From positions 111,071 through 175,070 of the forward strand of contig JAFAFW010000020.1 in assembly GCA_023423275.1 (NCBI GenBank): DNA of 64,000 bases, given 5' to 3'. Shown piece by piece: positions 34,497 to 43,036 of this stretch. Source of the DNA: Pseudomonadota bacterium. GTDB taxonomy: Bacteria; Pseudomonadota; Alphaproteobacteria; Rhizobiales; Hyphomicrobiaceae. Within the stretch, counting starts at the first letter, position 1. The number at the start of each line of letters is the position of its first letter. The position numbers were made by a program, and so were the translations under genes. Under the pieces are notes generated by a model that searched no databases, was not told where the DNA came from, and was given only the letters and a program-made list of their open reading frames with translations.

Positions 34497-36002
34497 ATGG
34501 AACTTCAGTCGCATCTCGTCATCGGCCTAGTCACGGCATTGTCCCTTTCGAACCTGCTCTATTGTTTTCTTGGCGTTCTTCTCGGCACCGTGATCGGTGT
34601 TCTGCCTGGCATTGGGACTGCCACTACCGTCGCGATGCTTCTGCCATTGACGTTCCAGCTCGAGCCCACCTCCGCACTGATCATGCTGGCCGGCATCTAC
34701 TACGGTTCCCAATATGGTGGCTCGACAACGGCAATTCTCGTCAACCTGCCCGGGGAAGCTTCATCGGCGGTGACGACGATCGATGGCTATCAGATGGCGA
34801 AGAAGGGGCGCGCGGGTCCGGCGTTGGCCGTGGCGGCGCTCGGATCCTTCTTTGCCGGAACGGTCGCCACTCTTCTTATTCTCGCCGTGGCGCAGCCTCT
34901 GACCAGTATTGCGCTGCGTTTCGGCCCGGCCGAGTATTTCTCGCTGGTCACCGTCGGCCTCGTTTCCTCCGTTGCTCTGGCCTCCGGCTCGATTTTGAAT
35001 GCCGTGGCGATGATCTGCCTTGGTCTGCTTCTGAGTCTGACCGGTACCGACATCTATACCGCCATACCCCGCCTGACGTTCGGCCTCCCCCAGCTTGAAG
35101 GCGGTATTGACGTCGCGGCTGTCGCAGCAGGTGCTTTCGGGATCGGTGAAATTATTCGCAATTCCGAAGCCGGCATCGTCGCCAGGACCAGCATCGGGCA
35201 GGTGACGAGTATCTGGCCTTCGCTTGACGATCTCAAAAGGATGATCGGCCCGGCGGTGCGTGGCACGGCGATCGGTTCATTCCTTGGCATCCTTCCGGGA
35301 AGCGGAGCCTTGCTCTCGTCTTTCGTCGCCTACAATGTTGAGAAAAAGGTCTCGCGGAATTCGGACGAATTTGGAAAAGGAGCGATCGAGGGCGTTGCAG
35401 CTCCCGAGGCCGCGAACAACGCGGGGGCTCAGACGTCATTCATTCCGATGCTGTCCCTCGGACTACCATCGAACGTTGTCATGGCGTTGATGATCGGCGC
35501 GATGATGATGCAAGGCATTACGCCCGGACCCAACGTCGTTTCCACTCATCCCGAGCTCTTCTGGGGCTTGATCGTGTCGATGTGGATCGGAAACATCATG
35601 CTGGTCTTGCTCAACTTCCCGCTCATCCGAATCTGGATCAAGCTTCTGACGACACCATCCTGGATACTTTATCCAGCGATCGTCACCTTTTGTTGCATTG
35701 GCATTTACAGCCTCGCGAACAACGCGTTCATCATGTACGTCCTGCTCGTATCCGGATTGGGCGGATATGCTCTCGTCAAGCTCGGCTGCGAACTTCCCCC
35801 CTTCATCCTTGGTTTCATCTTGGGACCGATGCTTGAGGAGCATTTGCGTCGCGCGATGAGCCTGTCGGGGGGCGATCCGATGATATTTGTGACCCGGCCG
35901 ATCAGCGCTGTCTTGCTGGCGATTGCCGTCATCGCACTCGTTGTTGTCAGCCTGCCAGCGGTCTCACGTAAGCGGAAGGAAGTGTTCGTCGAAGAGGATT
36001 GA
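34497..36002 (+). CDS. tctA: tripartite tricarboxylate transporter permease TctA
   Basis: A 501-residue permease with about 12 membrane segments. Motifs: LLGTVIGVLPGIGTATTVAM, YYGSQYGGSTTAILVNLPGE, and FIPMLSLGLPSNVVMALMIGAM. It is the last gene of the GntR-ComA operon and ends 47 bases before the convergent WD40 gene. It is similar in all motifs to the TctA at 23493-24995, and the two import systems are therefore paralogous. Confidence 0.95.
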   Translation: MELQSHLVIGLVTALSLSNLLYCFLGVLLGTVIGVLPGIGTATTVAMLLPLTFQLEPTSALIMLAGIYYGSQYGGSTTAILVNLPGEASSAVTTIDGYQMAKKGRAGPALAVAALGSFFAGTVATLLILAVAQPLTSIALRFGPAEYFSLVTVGLVSSVALASGSILNAVAMICLGLLLSLTGTDIYTAIPRLTFGLPQLEGGIDVAAVAAGAFGIGEIIRNSEAGIVARTSIGQVTSIWPSLDDLKRMIGPAVRGTAIGSFLGILPGSGALLSSFVAYNVEKKVSRNSDEFGKGAIEGVAAPEAANNAGAQTSFIPMLSLGLPSNVVMALMIGAMMMQGITPGPNVVSTHPELFWGLIVSMWIGNIMLVLLNFPLIRIWIKLLTTPSWILYPAIVTFCCIGIYSLANNAFIMYVLLVSGLGGYALVKLGCELPPFILGFILGPMLEEHLRRAMSLSGGDPMIFVTRPISAVLLAIAVIALVVVSLPAVSRKRKEVFVEED

Positions 36003-36049
36003 ACAGAGCGGCTTCTACCCAATCCGCTCCGGTCCGCGGTTGATGATGC

Positions 36050-39000
36050 TCACTTGCGGCCTGCCTCCTCGCCGATGCCCCAAATCCTGACCGTGCGGTC
36101 GTAACTTGCAGAGGCGAACCTGCTGCCATCCGGCGCAAAAGCGAGCGACGTGATTGTCTGCGCGTGCCCTTTGAAGCTTCTTGCAGCTTCACCGGTCGCG
36201 GCATCCCACACCGTGATCATGCTGTTGAGATCAGCGGATACGACATGGCGGCCATCAGGCGACACGGCCAGCGCCGTCACCGGAGCAACGTGGCCCACGA
36301 AATCGCGTAGCTGCCGACCCGTTGCGACATCCCAGAGGCGGATTGTTCGATCATATCCTGCCGAAATCAACCGATTCCCGTCGGGCGTGAAGGCAACCGA
36401 CGTCACCCATGTTGAATGTCCCTGGAATCGGCGGATGAGCTTGCCGCTTGCCGTATCCCACAAGCGCAATCGGCGATCCATGCTTCCCGTCAGGATAGAG
36501 CGACCGTCGGGCGAAAATGCCGCCGACCAGATCAGCTCGGAATGATCACGGAGTTTATGTCGAACCTTTCCGGTTGCGACATCCCAAAGACGCGCAACCT
36601 TGTCTTCGCCGCCTGATACGGCAAAGCGACCGTCAGGCGACACGGCGATGGCATTGACATCATCGACATGATCGACGAACGCGCGAACACGGCGCCCTGT
36701 CGCCAGATCCCATAACGCCATGGTGTCGTCGAGGCTTCCGGAGAGGGCTTGTCGATTTCCCGGCAACACCGCCACCGCCGTCACAGCGAGGTCATGCCCG
36801 TCGATGATGCGTATGAGCGAGCCACTTTCCGCATCCCAAAGACGGATCGTGCGATCCGAACTCCCGGACACGACATGTCTTCCGTCGGATGTGAAGGCTA
36901 CCGTGGCGACGTGATCGGTGTGACCGGTCAGCGTCAAGGAGGGCGTTTCCTGATCAGCGTCGCTACCACCATGTGAAGCAGATGATGCTGGCGTCAGGTC
37001 TGGCGAGACAGCCGCTGCAGGTTGCACAACCGGCGGCGACGTGAGTTGCAGCTCCGGATCAGCAATGCGCCAGATTTTGATCACTCCATCTTGGGTGCCA
37101 ACCGCGACTGCGCTCCCGTCGGGGGAGAAGGCTGCTGGATGCTCGTATTGTGAGTGTGTCGGAAGCGTCCGCAATCGGCGACCACTTGCAACGTCCCACA
37201 AACCCAACGTCCCATCCGCGCTTGCGGTGAGAGCCTGGCCTCCATTGGGTGAGAGCCCGACCGACCATACCTGATCTTTATGACCCGTGAAGCTTTGAAC
37301 AACGTCGCCATTCGTTGTGTCCCACAACAACGCGACACCGTCGGCATCTCCGGAAAGCACGAGGCGGCCGTCAGGAGAGAAGACAACGCATCGCACGGAG
37401 ATTGCATGCTGCCGGAACGTGCGCAGCAATTTCCCGCTCCTCGCATCCCATAGCCGCACCGTGTTGTCGGTAGCCGCGCTATCCGAAACGATCTGGGCGC
37501 CATCGGGTGAGAATGCAAGCGAGGTAGCCGGTGCCTCAATCGTACGGATCGTGCGCCCCGTGTCCGCATCCCAGATGCGAATAGTGCGGCCGCCGGAGAC
37601 GGCAAGCTTTCCGTCCGGAGAGAATGTCACCGTATCCGTGCGTTCGCGATACCGGCGGAACGCATGTATTTCTCGACCGCTGTCGAGGCTCCAAAGCCGA
37701 AGATGATTGCCTTTTATCTCACGGGCGGCCCGGCCTGCTTCCTGTATCCCTGCTCCTGAGAGCACACGGCGTCCGTCCGGCGAAAATGCCACCGAATTGA
37801 TAGCTGCCTCATGCCCTTCGAAGGTCCGCACCAAATCGCCGGTCAGCGCATTCGAAACTTGAATGAGGCCGTCATAAGCGCCCGTTGCGATCTGCTGGCC
37901 ATCCGAGGAATAGGCCAGGGCTCGTATCAGTCCTTCATGCCTTTTGAATACAAGGTCCGGCCGATCATCGATCTGAGGCATGACGTCGGCACCGGCAGGC
38001 CTGGTTGCCGTTTCCAGGGGCGGCCGCATTGATGCGCTGGCATCGCCCGATGGCACCTTTTCAACGGCTGCCCCTGCAGACGTGATACCGCTGTTCCATA
38101 CCCTGACCGTGCCATCCGAACTGGCGGACGCGATTGCCCGGCCATCCGGCGAGAAGGCTACTGCTGAGACAGATGACGTGTGCCCGGCAAAGGAACGGAC
38201 AATCTCACCACGTTCCAGGCTCCATATCTGCGGCTCGATCCCGCCGCTGGCGGTCAGCGCGTACTGGTCATCGGGCGACATCGCGATGGCATAGACGGTG
38301 AAATCGGAACGGGAGAACGCACGGACAATCTTGCCAGTCGCAGCGTCCCACAACCGCATCGTACGATCCTGCCCGCCGGAAACGATAAATCGTCCGTCGA
38401 AGGAGAATTGGGCTACGTACGTGAAGTTCGTGTGCCCCTTGAAATCCCGCACCAGCTTTCCAGTGACCGCATTCCACATCTGGACGTCGTTGTCGTCTCC
38501 TGCTGCAACGATCCTTCGGCCATCCGGAGAGAATGAGACCGACCGGCTGTGCCCTTTGATACGACGGAGCTCGCGGCCACTGTCGATGTCCCAGATTCGA
38601 AGCGTCCCATCGAACCCACCCGACACCGCACGCTTGCCATCCGGCGCGATCGCCACCGAGAAAACCCGATCGGTATGCCCCCGAAACGTGCGTAGCAACT
38701 GGCCACTCGCCGAATCCCATAACCTGACAGTTCGATCTGCGCTGCTTGACAGCACACGCGCTCCATCAGGAGAAAAAACGGCGGCCAGAACCATGGACGA
38801 GTGCCCGCGCAACCGGAGCAACTCGCGGCCCGATCTCGCGTCCCAAATCGTCAGGCTGCCGTCGTCACTACCGGAAAGCACGCGCATCGCATCGGGTGAG
38901 AACGCAACGGACGTCGCCGCTCCACCGTTTGCCTTCAAAACGAGATTTGAAACGGAAACCACCTCGTGTGACGGCGCTTCGATGTCGACGGCGGGAGCTA

Positions 39001-40006
39001 CGCCATCATCCTGCACCCGGAAGAACCGGACGATCTCGTCTGCGCCCGACGTCGCAATCGTTTGACCATCGCGCGTAAACACCGCGCGCCGTACAAGCCC
39101 TTGAGGTCCGGTGAGACTGACGCGCCGGGCGCCGCTCGATATGTCCCACACGTGTGCCGCGCCGCCAAATCCGGACGACAGCAAACTGGAACCGTCGGGG
39201 GAGAATTCTACAGAATATGAGAACGAGCCGTGGCCATCGAAGGTACGTACCAAGCCCGTGCTGGCAGCATCCCATAGCTTCACGGCCTGATCATCGCCCG
39301 CGGATGCGACGTGCCGGCCATCTGGTGAAAACGCCAAGGCCCTCACGATTCCGGCATGCGCGCGAAAGCTGCGTTGCAGCAGTCCGGTTTCAACCTCATA
39401 CACATGCACCATGTGGTTGCGGCCGCCCGCAACCACATGGGTGCCGTCAGGCGAAATGGCGGCGGCGTGGACAGTATCGCCGGGCGTAGCGCGAAACGTT
39501 CGGACCAATGCCCCTGTCGCCGCGTCCCAGAGCCCAAATCGATCTTCCTGCCCGGTCGCGAGTATCCTGCGATCGCCGGGGGTAAACCGAGCCCCGAGGA
39601 CGCCTGACAATTGAGTGTCGATACTCCGGAGCATCTTCCCCGTCTCGACGTCCCATAGCTTCAGCGTGTCATCGACACTGCCTGAAAGCACTCGTCTCCC
39701 ATCGGCTGAAAAATCAACCGCGAATATCCCGTATTGGTGACCCTTGAACGTTCGCAGGAGTTTTCCAGTCTGCACATCCCACAGCCGCAAGGTCTCGTCT
39801 TCCTGCCCGCCGGCCGAAACGACTTTGCTGCCGTCCGGCGAGAAGGCCACCGAATTGACTGGCCCGGTGTGCCCCTTGAGAAGACGGAACGCCGGGCGCG
39901 ACACCTCTTGCGCCGAAACTGGAGTGGCTGCGACACAGGCGATCCCCAGCAGAGTAGCCATCAGGAGTCTGCCGAGACCCCCAAACGATCGTACACAGAG
40001 CTGCAT
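36050..40006 (-). CDS. exported giant WD40-repeat protein, four seven-bladed propellers
   Basis: A 1318-residue protein made almost entirely of WD40 repeats. A Sec signal peptide (residues 1 to about 32, ending Val-Ser-Ala-Gln) indicates a periplasmic location. I count 28 repeats of the form GH...V.SVAFSPDG..V.SGS.D.T.RLWD. They fall into four blocks of seven separated by Pro/Ala/Ser-rich linkers after repeats 7, 14 and 21, so four seven-bladed propellers are predicted. No enzymatic, kinase or caspase-like domain is attached. ATG 40006 follows GGAGAAG and gives the signal peptide; the frame is open to 40219. Likely a protein-interaction scaffold; partner unknown. Confidence 0.9.
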   Translation of the reverse strand: MQLCVRSFGGLGRLLMATLLGIACVAATPVSAQEVSRPAFRLLKGHTGPVNSVAFSPDGSKVVSAGGQEDETLRLWDVQTGKLLRTFKGHQYGIFAVDFSADGRRVLSGSVDDTLKLWDVETGKMLRSIDTQLSGVLGARFTPGDRRILATGQEDRFGLWDAATGALVRTFRATPGDTVHAAAISPDGTHVVAGGRNHMVHVYEVETGLLQRSFRAHAGIVRALAFSPDGRHVASAGDDQAVKLWDAASTGLVRTFDGHGSFSYSVEFSPDGSSLLSSGFGGAAHVWDISSGARRVSLTGPQGLVRRAVFTRDGQTIATSGADEIVRFFRVQDDGVAPAVDIEAPSHEVVSVSNLVLKANGGAATSVAFSPDAMRVLSGSDDGSLTIWDARSGRELLRLRGHSSMVLAAVFSPDGARVLSSSADRTVRLWDSASGQLLRTFRGHTDRVFSVAIAPDGKRAVSGGFDGTLRIWDIDSGRELRRIKGHSRSVSFSPDGRRIVAAGDDNDVQMWNAVTGKLVRDFKGHTNFTYVAQFSFDGRFIVSGGQDRTMRLWDAATGKIVRAFSRSDFTVYAIAMSPDDQYALTASGGIEPQIWSLERGEIVRSFAGHTSSVSAVAFSPDGRAIASASSDGTVRVWNSGITSAGAAVEKVPSGDASASMRPPLETATRPAGADVMPQIDDRPDLVFKRHEGLIRALAYSSDGQQIATGAYDGLIQVSNALTGDLVRTFEGHEAAINSVAFSPDGRRVLSGAGIQEAGRAAREIKGNHLRLWSLDSGREIHAFRRYRERTDTVTFSPDGKLAVSGGRTIRIWDADTGRTIRTIEAPATSLAFSPDGAQIVSDSAATDNTVRLWDARSGKLLRTFRQHAISVRCVVFSPDGRLVLSGDADGVALLWDTTNGDVVQSFTGHKDQVWSVGLSPNGGQALTASADGTLGLWDVASGRRLRTLPTHSQYEHPAAFSPDGSAVAVGTQDGVIKIWRIADPELQLTSPPVVQPAAAVSPDLTPASSASHGGSDADQETPSLTLTGHTDHVATVAFTSDGRHVVSGSSDRTIRLWDAESGSLIRIIDGHDLAVTAVAVLPGNRQALSGSLDDTMALWDLATGRRVRAFVDHVDDVNAIAVSPDGRFAVSGGEDKVARLWDVATGKVRHKLRDHSELIWSAAFSPDGRSILTGSMDRRLRLWDTASGKLIRRFQGHSTWVTSVAFTPDGNRLISAGYDRTIRLWDVATGRQLRDFVGHVAPVTALAVSPDGRHVVSADLNSMITVWDAATGEAARSFKGHAQTITSLAFAPDGSRFASASYDRTVRIWGIGEEAGRK

Positions 40007-40375
40007 GCTCTTCTCCGGCCCTTCACTCAAAACGTCACAACCACGGCAGCGTACTGGAGCACTGCGGATCCACAGGGAATGATTACCAGCCATCCGTGCA
40101 CGATACCACGCCGTAGATCCGTTCACTGCCGTTGCAATCTCCGAACGACAACCCCTCCTCGGGTGCCTCGCAACGCCGAACGCGAGAACCGACAGGCCGG
40201 CACAGAGCCACGCGAGCACACGTCATAACAACCTGGGACCTCGTCGCACCGAAGGCGGGGACGGACATCGACCCGACACGGACGGTCAGTCTTCCGGGAA
40301 CGAATCCGATAAATTCCGATTATCGCATCGCAGAATGTCCGTTAGGCGGCAGCCTGTTTGCGAGAAGCACACGCC
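40007..40375. other. divergent intergenic region, WD40 gene / yiaW
   Basis: Contains the promoters of the WD40 gene (minus) and the yiaW-yiaV pair (plus). No gene, strong palindrome or clear sigma-70 promoter was recognised; the short frames here have no ribosome-binding site or family pattern. Confidence 0.5.
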
Positions 40376-40684
40376 ATGAACAAGCTTGACGGGTTTGCAC
40401 TCGTAGTTTTGGCTTTCCTTATCCTGAGCGTGATCGCCATAGTCGTCATTCTCGGGATGTTGCCCGGACGGATTGCACGACATCGCGGACACCCTCACGC
40501 GGAAGCCGTGAACCTGGCTGGATGGCTGACCCTCTTTCTCGGTTTCATATTGTGGCCGGTCGCACTTGTATGGGCCTACGTCGATATTCCAGGCCCCTCG
40601 CCGTCTGCCGATGAACTTGAAGAACTGCGCCGTCGCATCGCTACTCTCGAGCGGGAGCAGGCCTCCGGGAGCGCAGCGCGATGA
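40376..40684 (+). CDS. yiaW: DUF3302 inner-membrane protein, YiaW-like
   Basis: A 102-residue protein with two membrane segments (about residues 7-27 and 45-66) and a short cytoplasmic coiled-coil tail (DELEELRRRIATLEREQ). This size and layout match DUF3302/YiaW. ATG 40376 has GAGAAG upstream. It overlaps yiaV by 4 bases (ATGA). The YiaW-YiaV pair is conserved in many proteobacteria, where the HlyD-like YiaV is thought to be an inner-membrane periplasmic adaptor; no transport function is proven. Confidence 0.8.
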   Translation: MNKLDGFALVVLAFLILSVIAIVVILGMLPGRIARHRGHPHAEAVNLAGWLTLFLGFILWPVALVWAYVDIPGPSPSADELEELRRRIATLEREQASGSAAR

Positions 40685-41802
40685 TCATCTTCCTTTTCAA
40701 CGCGTATCTTGTCGTTTTGGCGCTCCTGATCTGGCTCAAGATTATTCCGTTCAATCTGTTCTGGAAGCTGTCGCCCCTCATCTGGCTCGCAATTCTCGTC
40801 GTGGGCCTGTTCATTCCAATGGGGTGGGGAGCGCCCTCCGGGCCTGCCATGGTCATCCGGCAGTCGGTCCAAATCGTTCCCAACGTTGCAGGCGAAGTGA
40901 TCGACGTGCCTGTCGCGGCCAACACACCGTTGAAAGACGGCGATGTCCTGTTCCGGATTGATCCAACGCCGTTCGAATATAAGGCCAAAGAGCTCAAGGC
41001 GCAGTTGGTCGAGGCCGAGCACCGGGCCAAGCAATTACAAGCTAACGTCGACGCTGCAGCCGCTGACGTCAAAGCGATTACCGGCCAACTCGCGTATGCC
41101 CAAAGACGACGCGACGACATCGGCAAGCTCGCGAGAACACAGGCCGCCAGCGAATTCCGGTTGGAGGATGAGCAAAAGCAGGTCGATACTCTGACGGCAC
41201 AGCAGAGCGCTGCCAAAGCTCACGAGACAAGCGCAAGCATTGCCTTGTCGTCGCAAATCGACGGCGTCAACACCGACGTCGCCCGCCTCACGGCCCAGCT
41301 TGGGCATGCGGAATGGGAGCTGGAGCAGACAACTGTGCGGGCGCCCTCAGCCGGATACGTCACCAATGTCGCGCTCCGCAAAGGCGCACGCGTGACACCT
41401 CTCCCCCTCGCACCGGTCATGGCATTTATCGACACTTCCCAAACCGTGGTCGGCATCGAGATCGCGCAGATCAACTCGCGCTATATCGAGCCCGGACAGA
41501 ACGTGGAGCTGACATTCAAGGTCTTTCCGGGAGTTATTCAGACCGGGCGTGTAGAGACGGTTCTGCAGGCCCTCGCAAGCGGGCAGGCGCGTCCCTCCGG
41601 TGTCGCTGTCAGCCCCGTCGAAATCCAGTCGGCCCCTCTTGTGGTGCGCGTCAAGCTGGATGATGAGGAATTGGCAAGCCGCCTGCCCGCCGGAGGCACA
41701 GGCGACGCCGCCATCTTTACGGAGCATGTCCGGGTCACGCACATCATCCGCCGGGTCATGCTGCGGATGATCGCCTTCGTGAACTACATCAATCCGTTCT
41801 AA
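40681..41802 (+). CDS. yiaV: HlyD-family membrane fusion protein, YiaV-like
   Basis: A 373-residue periplasmic adaptor. Two N-terminal hydrophobic segments (about 4-22 and 28-47) anchor it; then a biotinyl-lipoyl-like part (VQIVPNVAGEVIDVPVAANT), a long alpha-hairpin (residues about 105-200, rich in Lys/Glu/Ala), and the returning beta part (VRAPSAGYVTNVALRKGARV). This is the EmrA/HlyD layout. No efflux pump gene adjoins it; its only close partner is the DUF3302 protein upstream, as in YiaVW. Translational coupling by ATGA supports joint function. Confidence 0.88.
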   Translation: MIIFLFNAYLVVLALLIWLKIIPFNLFWKLSPLIWLAILVVGLFIPMGWGAPSGPAMVIRQSVQIVPNVAGEVIDVPVAANTPLKDGDVLFRIDPTPFEYKAKELKAQLVEAEHRAKQLQANVDAAAADVKAITGQLAYAQRRRDDIGKLARTQAASEFRLEDEQKQVDTLTAQQSAAKAHETSASIALSSQIDGVNTDVARLTAQLGHAEWELEQTTVRAPSAGYVTNVALRKGARVTPLPLAPVMAFIDTSQTVVGIEIAQINSRYIEPGQNVELTFKVFPGVIQTGRVETVLQALASGQARPSGVAVSPVEIQSAPLVVRVKLDDEELASRLPAGGTGDAAIFTEHVRVTHIIRRVMLRMIAFVNYINPF

Positions 41803-42379
41803 GTTGCCGCTCCCCTATTTCCGAGGGCCGCCGCCTGCGCCGGATTTCGCAGCATCCATTGCGGTTCCGGGCAAGGCGATTTGCACATTGGACGGGTATC
41901 CATGTTTGGCGCGATTGCCGTCGATCGGGACGCTATGAATTGGTTCGGGTGATCGTATCCGCGCTGGCCGGCCATCGGACCGGCCCGGATGCGCGGCCCG
42001 TTTCCGCCTGTGGTGTTGGAAGAGGCTGACTATGGCCCGGCGCGCCGAGAACAGCGGCAAGAATCATGGACGACACCAAGCTACCGGCTGCTCATTTCGC
42101 CGGACGTTCCCAAATTCCGAACATTGGCCGCTCCCGATCCCAGCACGGGCGGGAGACGTCATTCTCCTCGCACCAGCTCCTGCCCGGCGATGGCCCACAA
42201 TGCGGCGTGAATATAATTCGTTCCGCTGTGAGCGCTCGATGCGTAAACTTAATCGCCTCGTCAGGTGAATGATTTCCACGCGCAGTCGATATGACGCGGC
42301 GAACCCAGATTTCTTGTTCGCGTTGACTGCGAGGCGAAACGGACGCGTTCCCGCGTCCCGAGCAAGCGAGGAAACAACC
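41803..42379. other. 577-bp intergenic region
   Basis: No well-supported gene. A minus-strand frame at 41815-42060 (81 codons, ending in ...LPGTAMDAAKSGAGGGPRK) has some protein-like texture in its last half, but no ribosome-binding site or family I recognise, so I leave it uncalled. The last ~20 bases carry the ribosome-binding site of the small gene at 42380. Confidence 0.4.
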
Positions 42380-42520
42380 ATGAATCCGAAACAGCCGCGC
42401 GAAGGTGCACAGAACCCTAAAAAGCCCGGTCAAGAGCAGCAGATGCCCCAGCGCAAGCCGGAGACCGAACATCCCCAGGGACATCCGCAAGATCAGAAAG
42501 GTCGTGGTGGTAGCAAGTAA
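42380..42520 (+). CDS. 46-residue hydrophilic Pro/Gln/Lys-rich protein
   Basis: ATG 42380 with GAGGAA upstream; 46 residues, almost wholly composed of Pro, Gln, Lys, Gly, Glu and His, with no hydrophobic residues to form a core. It is probably intrinsically disordered. A perfect 10-bp hairpin begins 19 bases after the stop, which supports a discrete small transcript. Such short disordered proteins in rhizobia are sometimes general-stress linked; no function can be assigned here. Confidence 0.6.
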   Translation: MNPKQPREGAQNPKKPGQEQQMPQRKPETEHPQGHPQDQKGRGGSK

Positions 42521-42538
42521 GCCCCGCCACCTCAGTTT

Positions 42539-42567
42539 CGGCTGGCCCATAACACTCGGGCCAGCCG
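42539..42567 (+). terminator. hairpin after the 46-residue protein gene
   Basis: CGGCTGGCCC at 42539-42548, a 9-base loop and GGGCCAGCCG at 42558-42567, a perfect 10-bp GC-rich stem. It lacks a U run (CGAGGTTTGC follows), so it is a weak intrinsic terminator or an mRNA-stabilising structure. Confidence 0.6.
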
Positions 42568-43036
42568 CGAGGTTTGCGGGACACGCTGGGCCGCATCCCG
42601 CATCTTGAATTGGGAACTCCGCCATCGGGAGACACAGGCGGGCGTCGCAGCAACGGTTCGTGACGGAACCGCCTCCGCAGCGGACCGCCGAGACCGCCGA
42701 TATCCTGTATTGCCTAGCTTAACAAATGGCCTCCTGGGCCATTCGCCGGCGTTTTGTTTGCCATGACGCGCGCTCACGTGACGATGCTTGATCTGGCTGC
42801 GTCGTACGAGGGCTGAGGTTCTTGACCGGCACCCCCTCACCGGTTCATACCGCGTGGAGGGCGGACCGCGCGCGCACGACGCAATTTTCCCATGCCGGAA
42901 CTCGGCGAGCAGCAAACGGTATTCACAGATGCCTGCAATCTTTGTTGCCGGCAATTGAATACGGCCGCCCAAGTTCCAATATGTCGCGCCGGGGACATGC
43001 TTCCGGTTGCCCGCCGCTAACGAATTGAGGACATCC
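42568..43036. other. 469-bp intergenic region upstream of the coiled-coil gene block
   Basis: No gene supported. A second stem-loop lies at 42725-42743 (AATGGCC, 5-base loop, GGCCATT), followed by a CGCCGGCG palindrome and a T-rich GTTTTGTTT near 42750-42760, which may be a terminator in the plus direction. The promoter of the 43037 gene should lie downstream of it; I could not define its boxes. Confidence 0.45.

Noticed and set aside
36050..40006. Repeated DNA at about 125-base spacing
   Set aside because: Considered as a tandem DNA repeat or CRISPR-like array, but it is WD40 coding sequence with diverged repeats and no spacers.
41815..42060. 81-codon minus-strand ORF
   Set aside because: The end of the peptide looks protein-like, but there is no ribosome-binding site, family or conserved context, so I did not call it.
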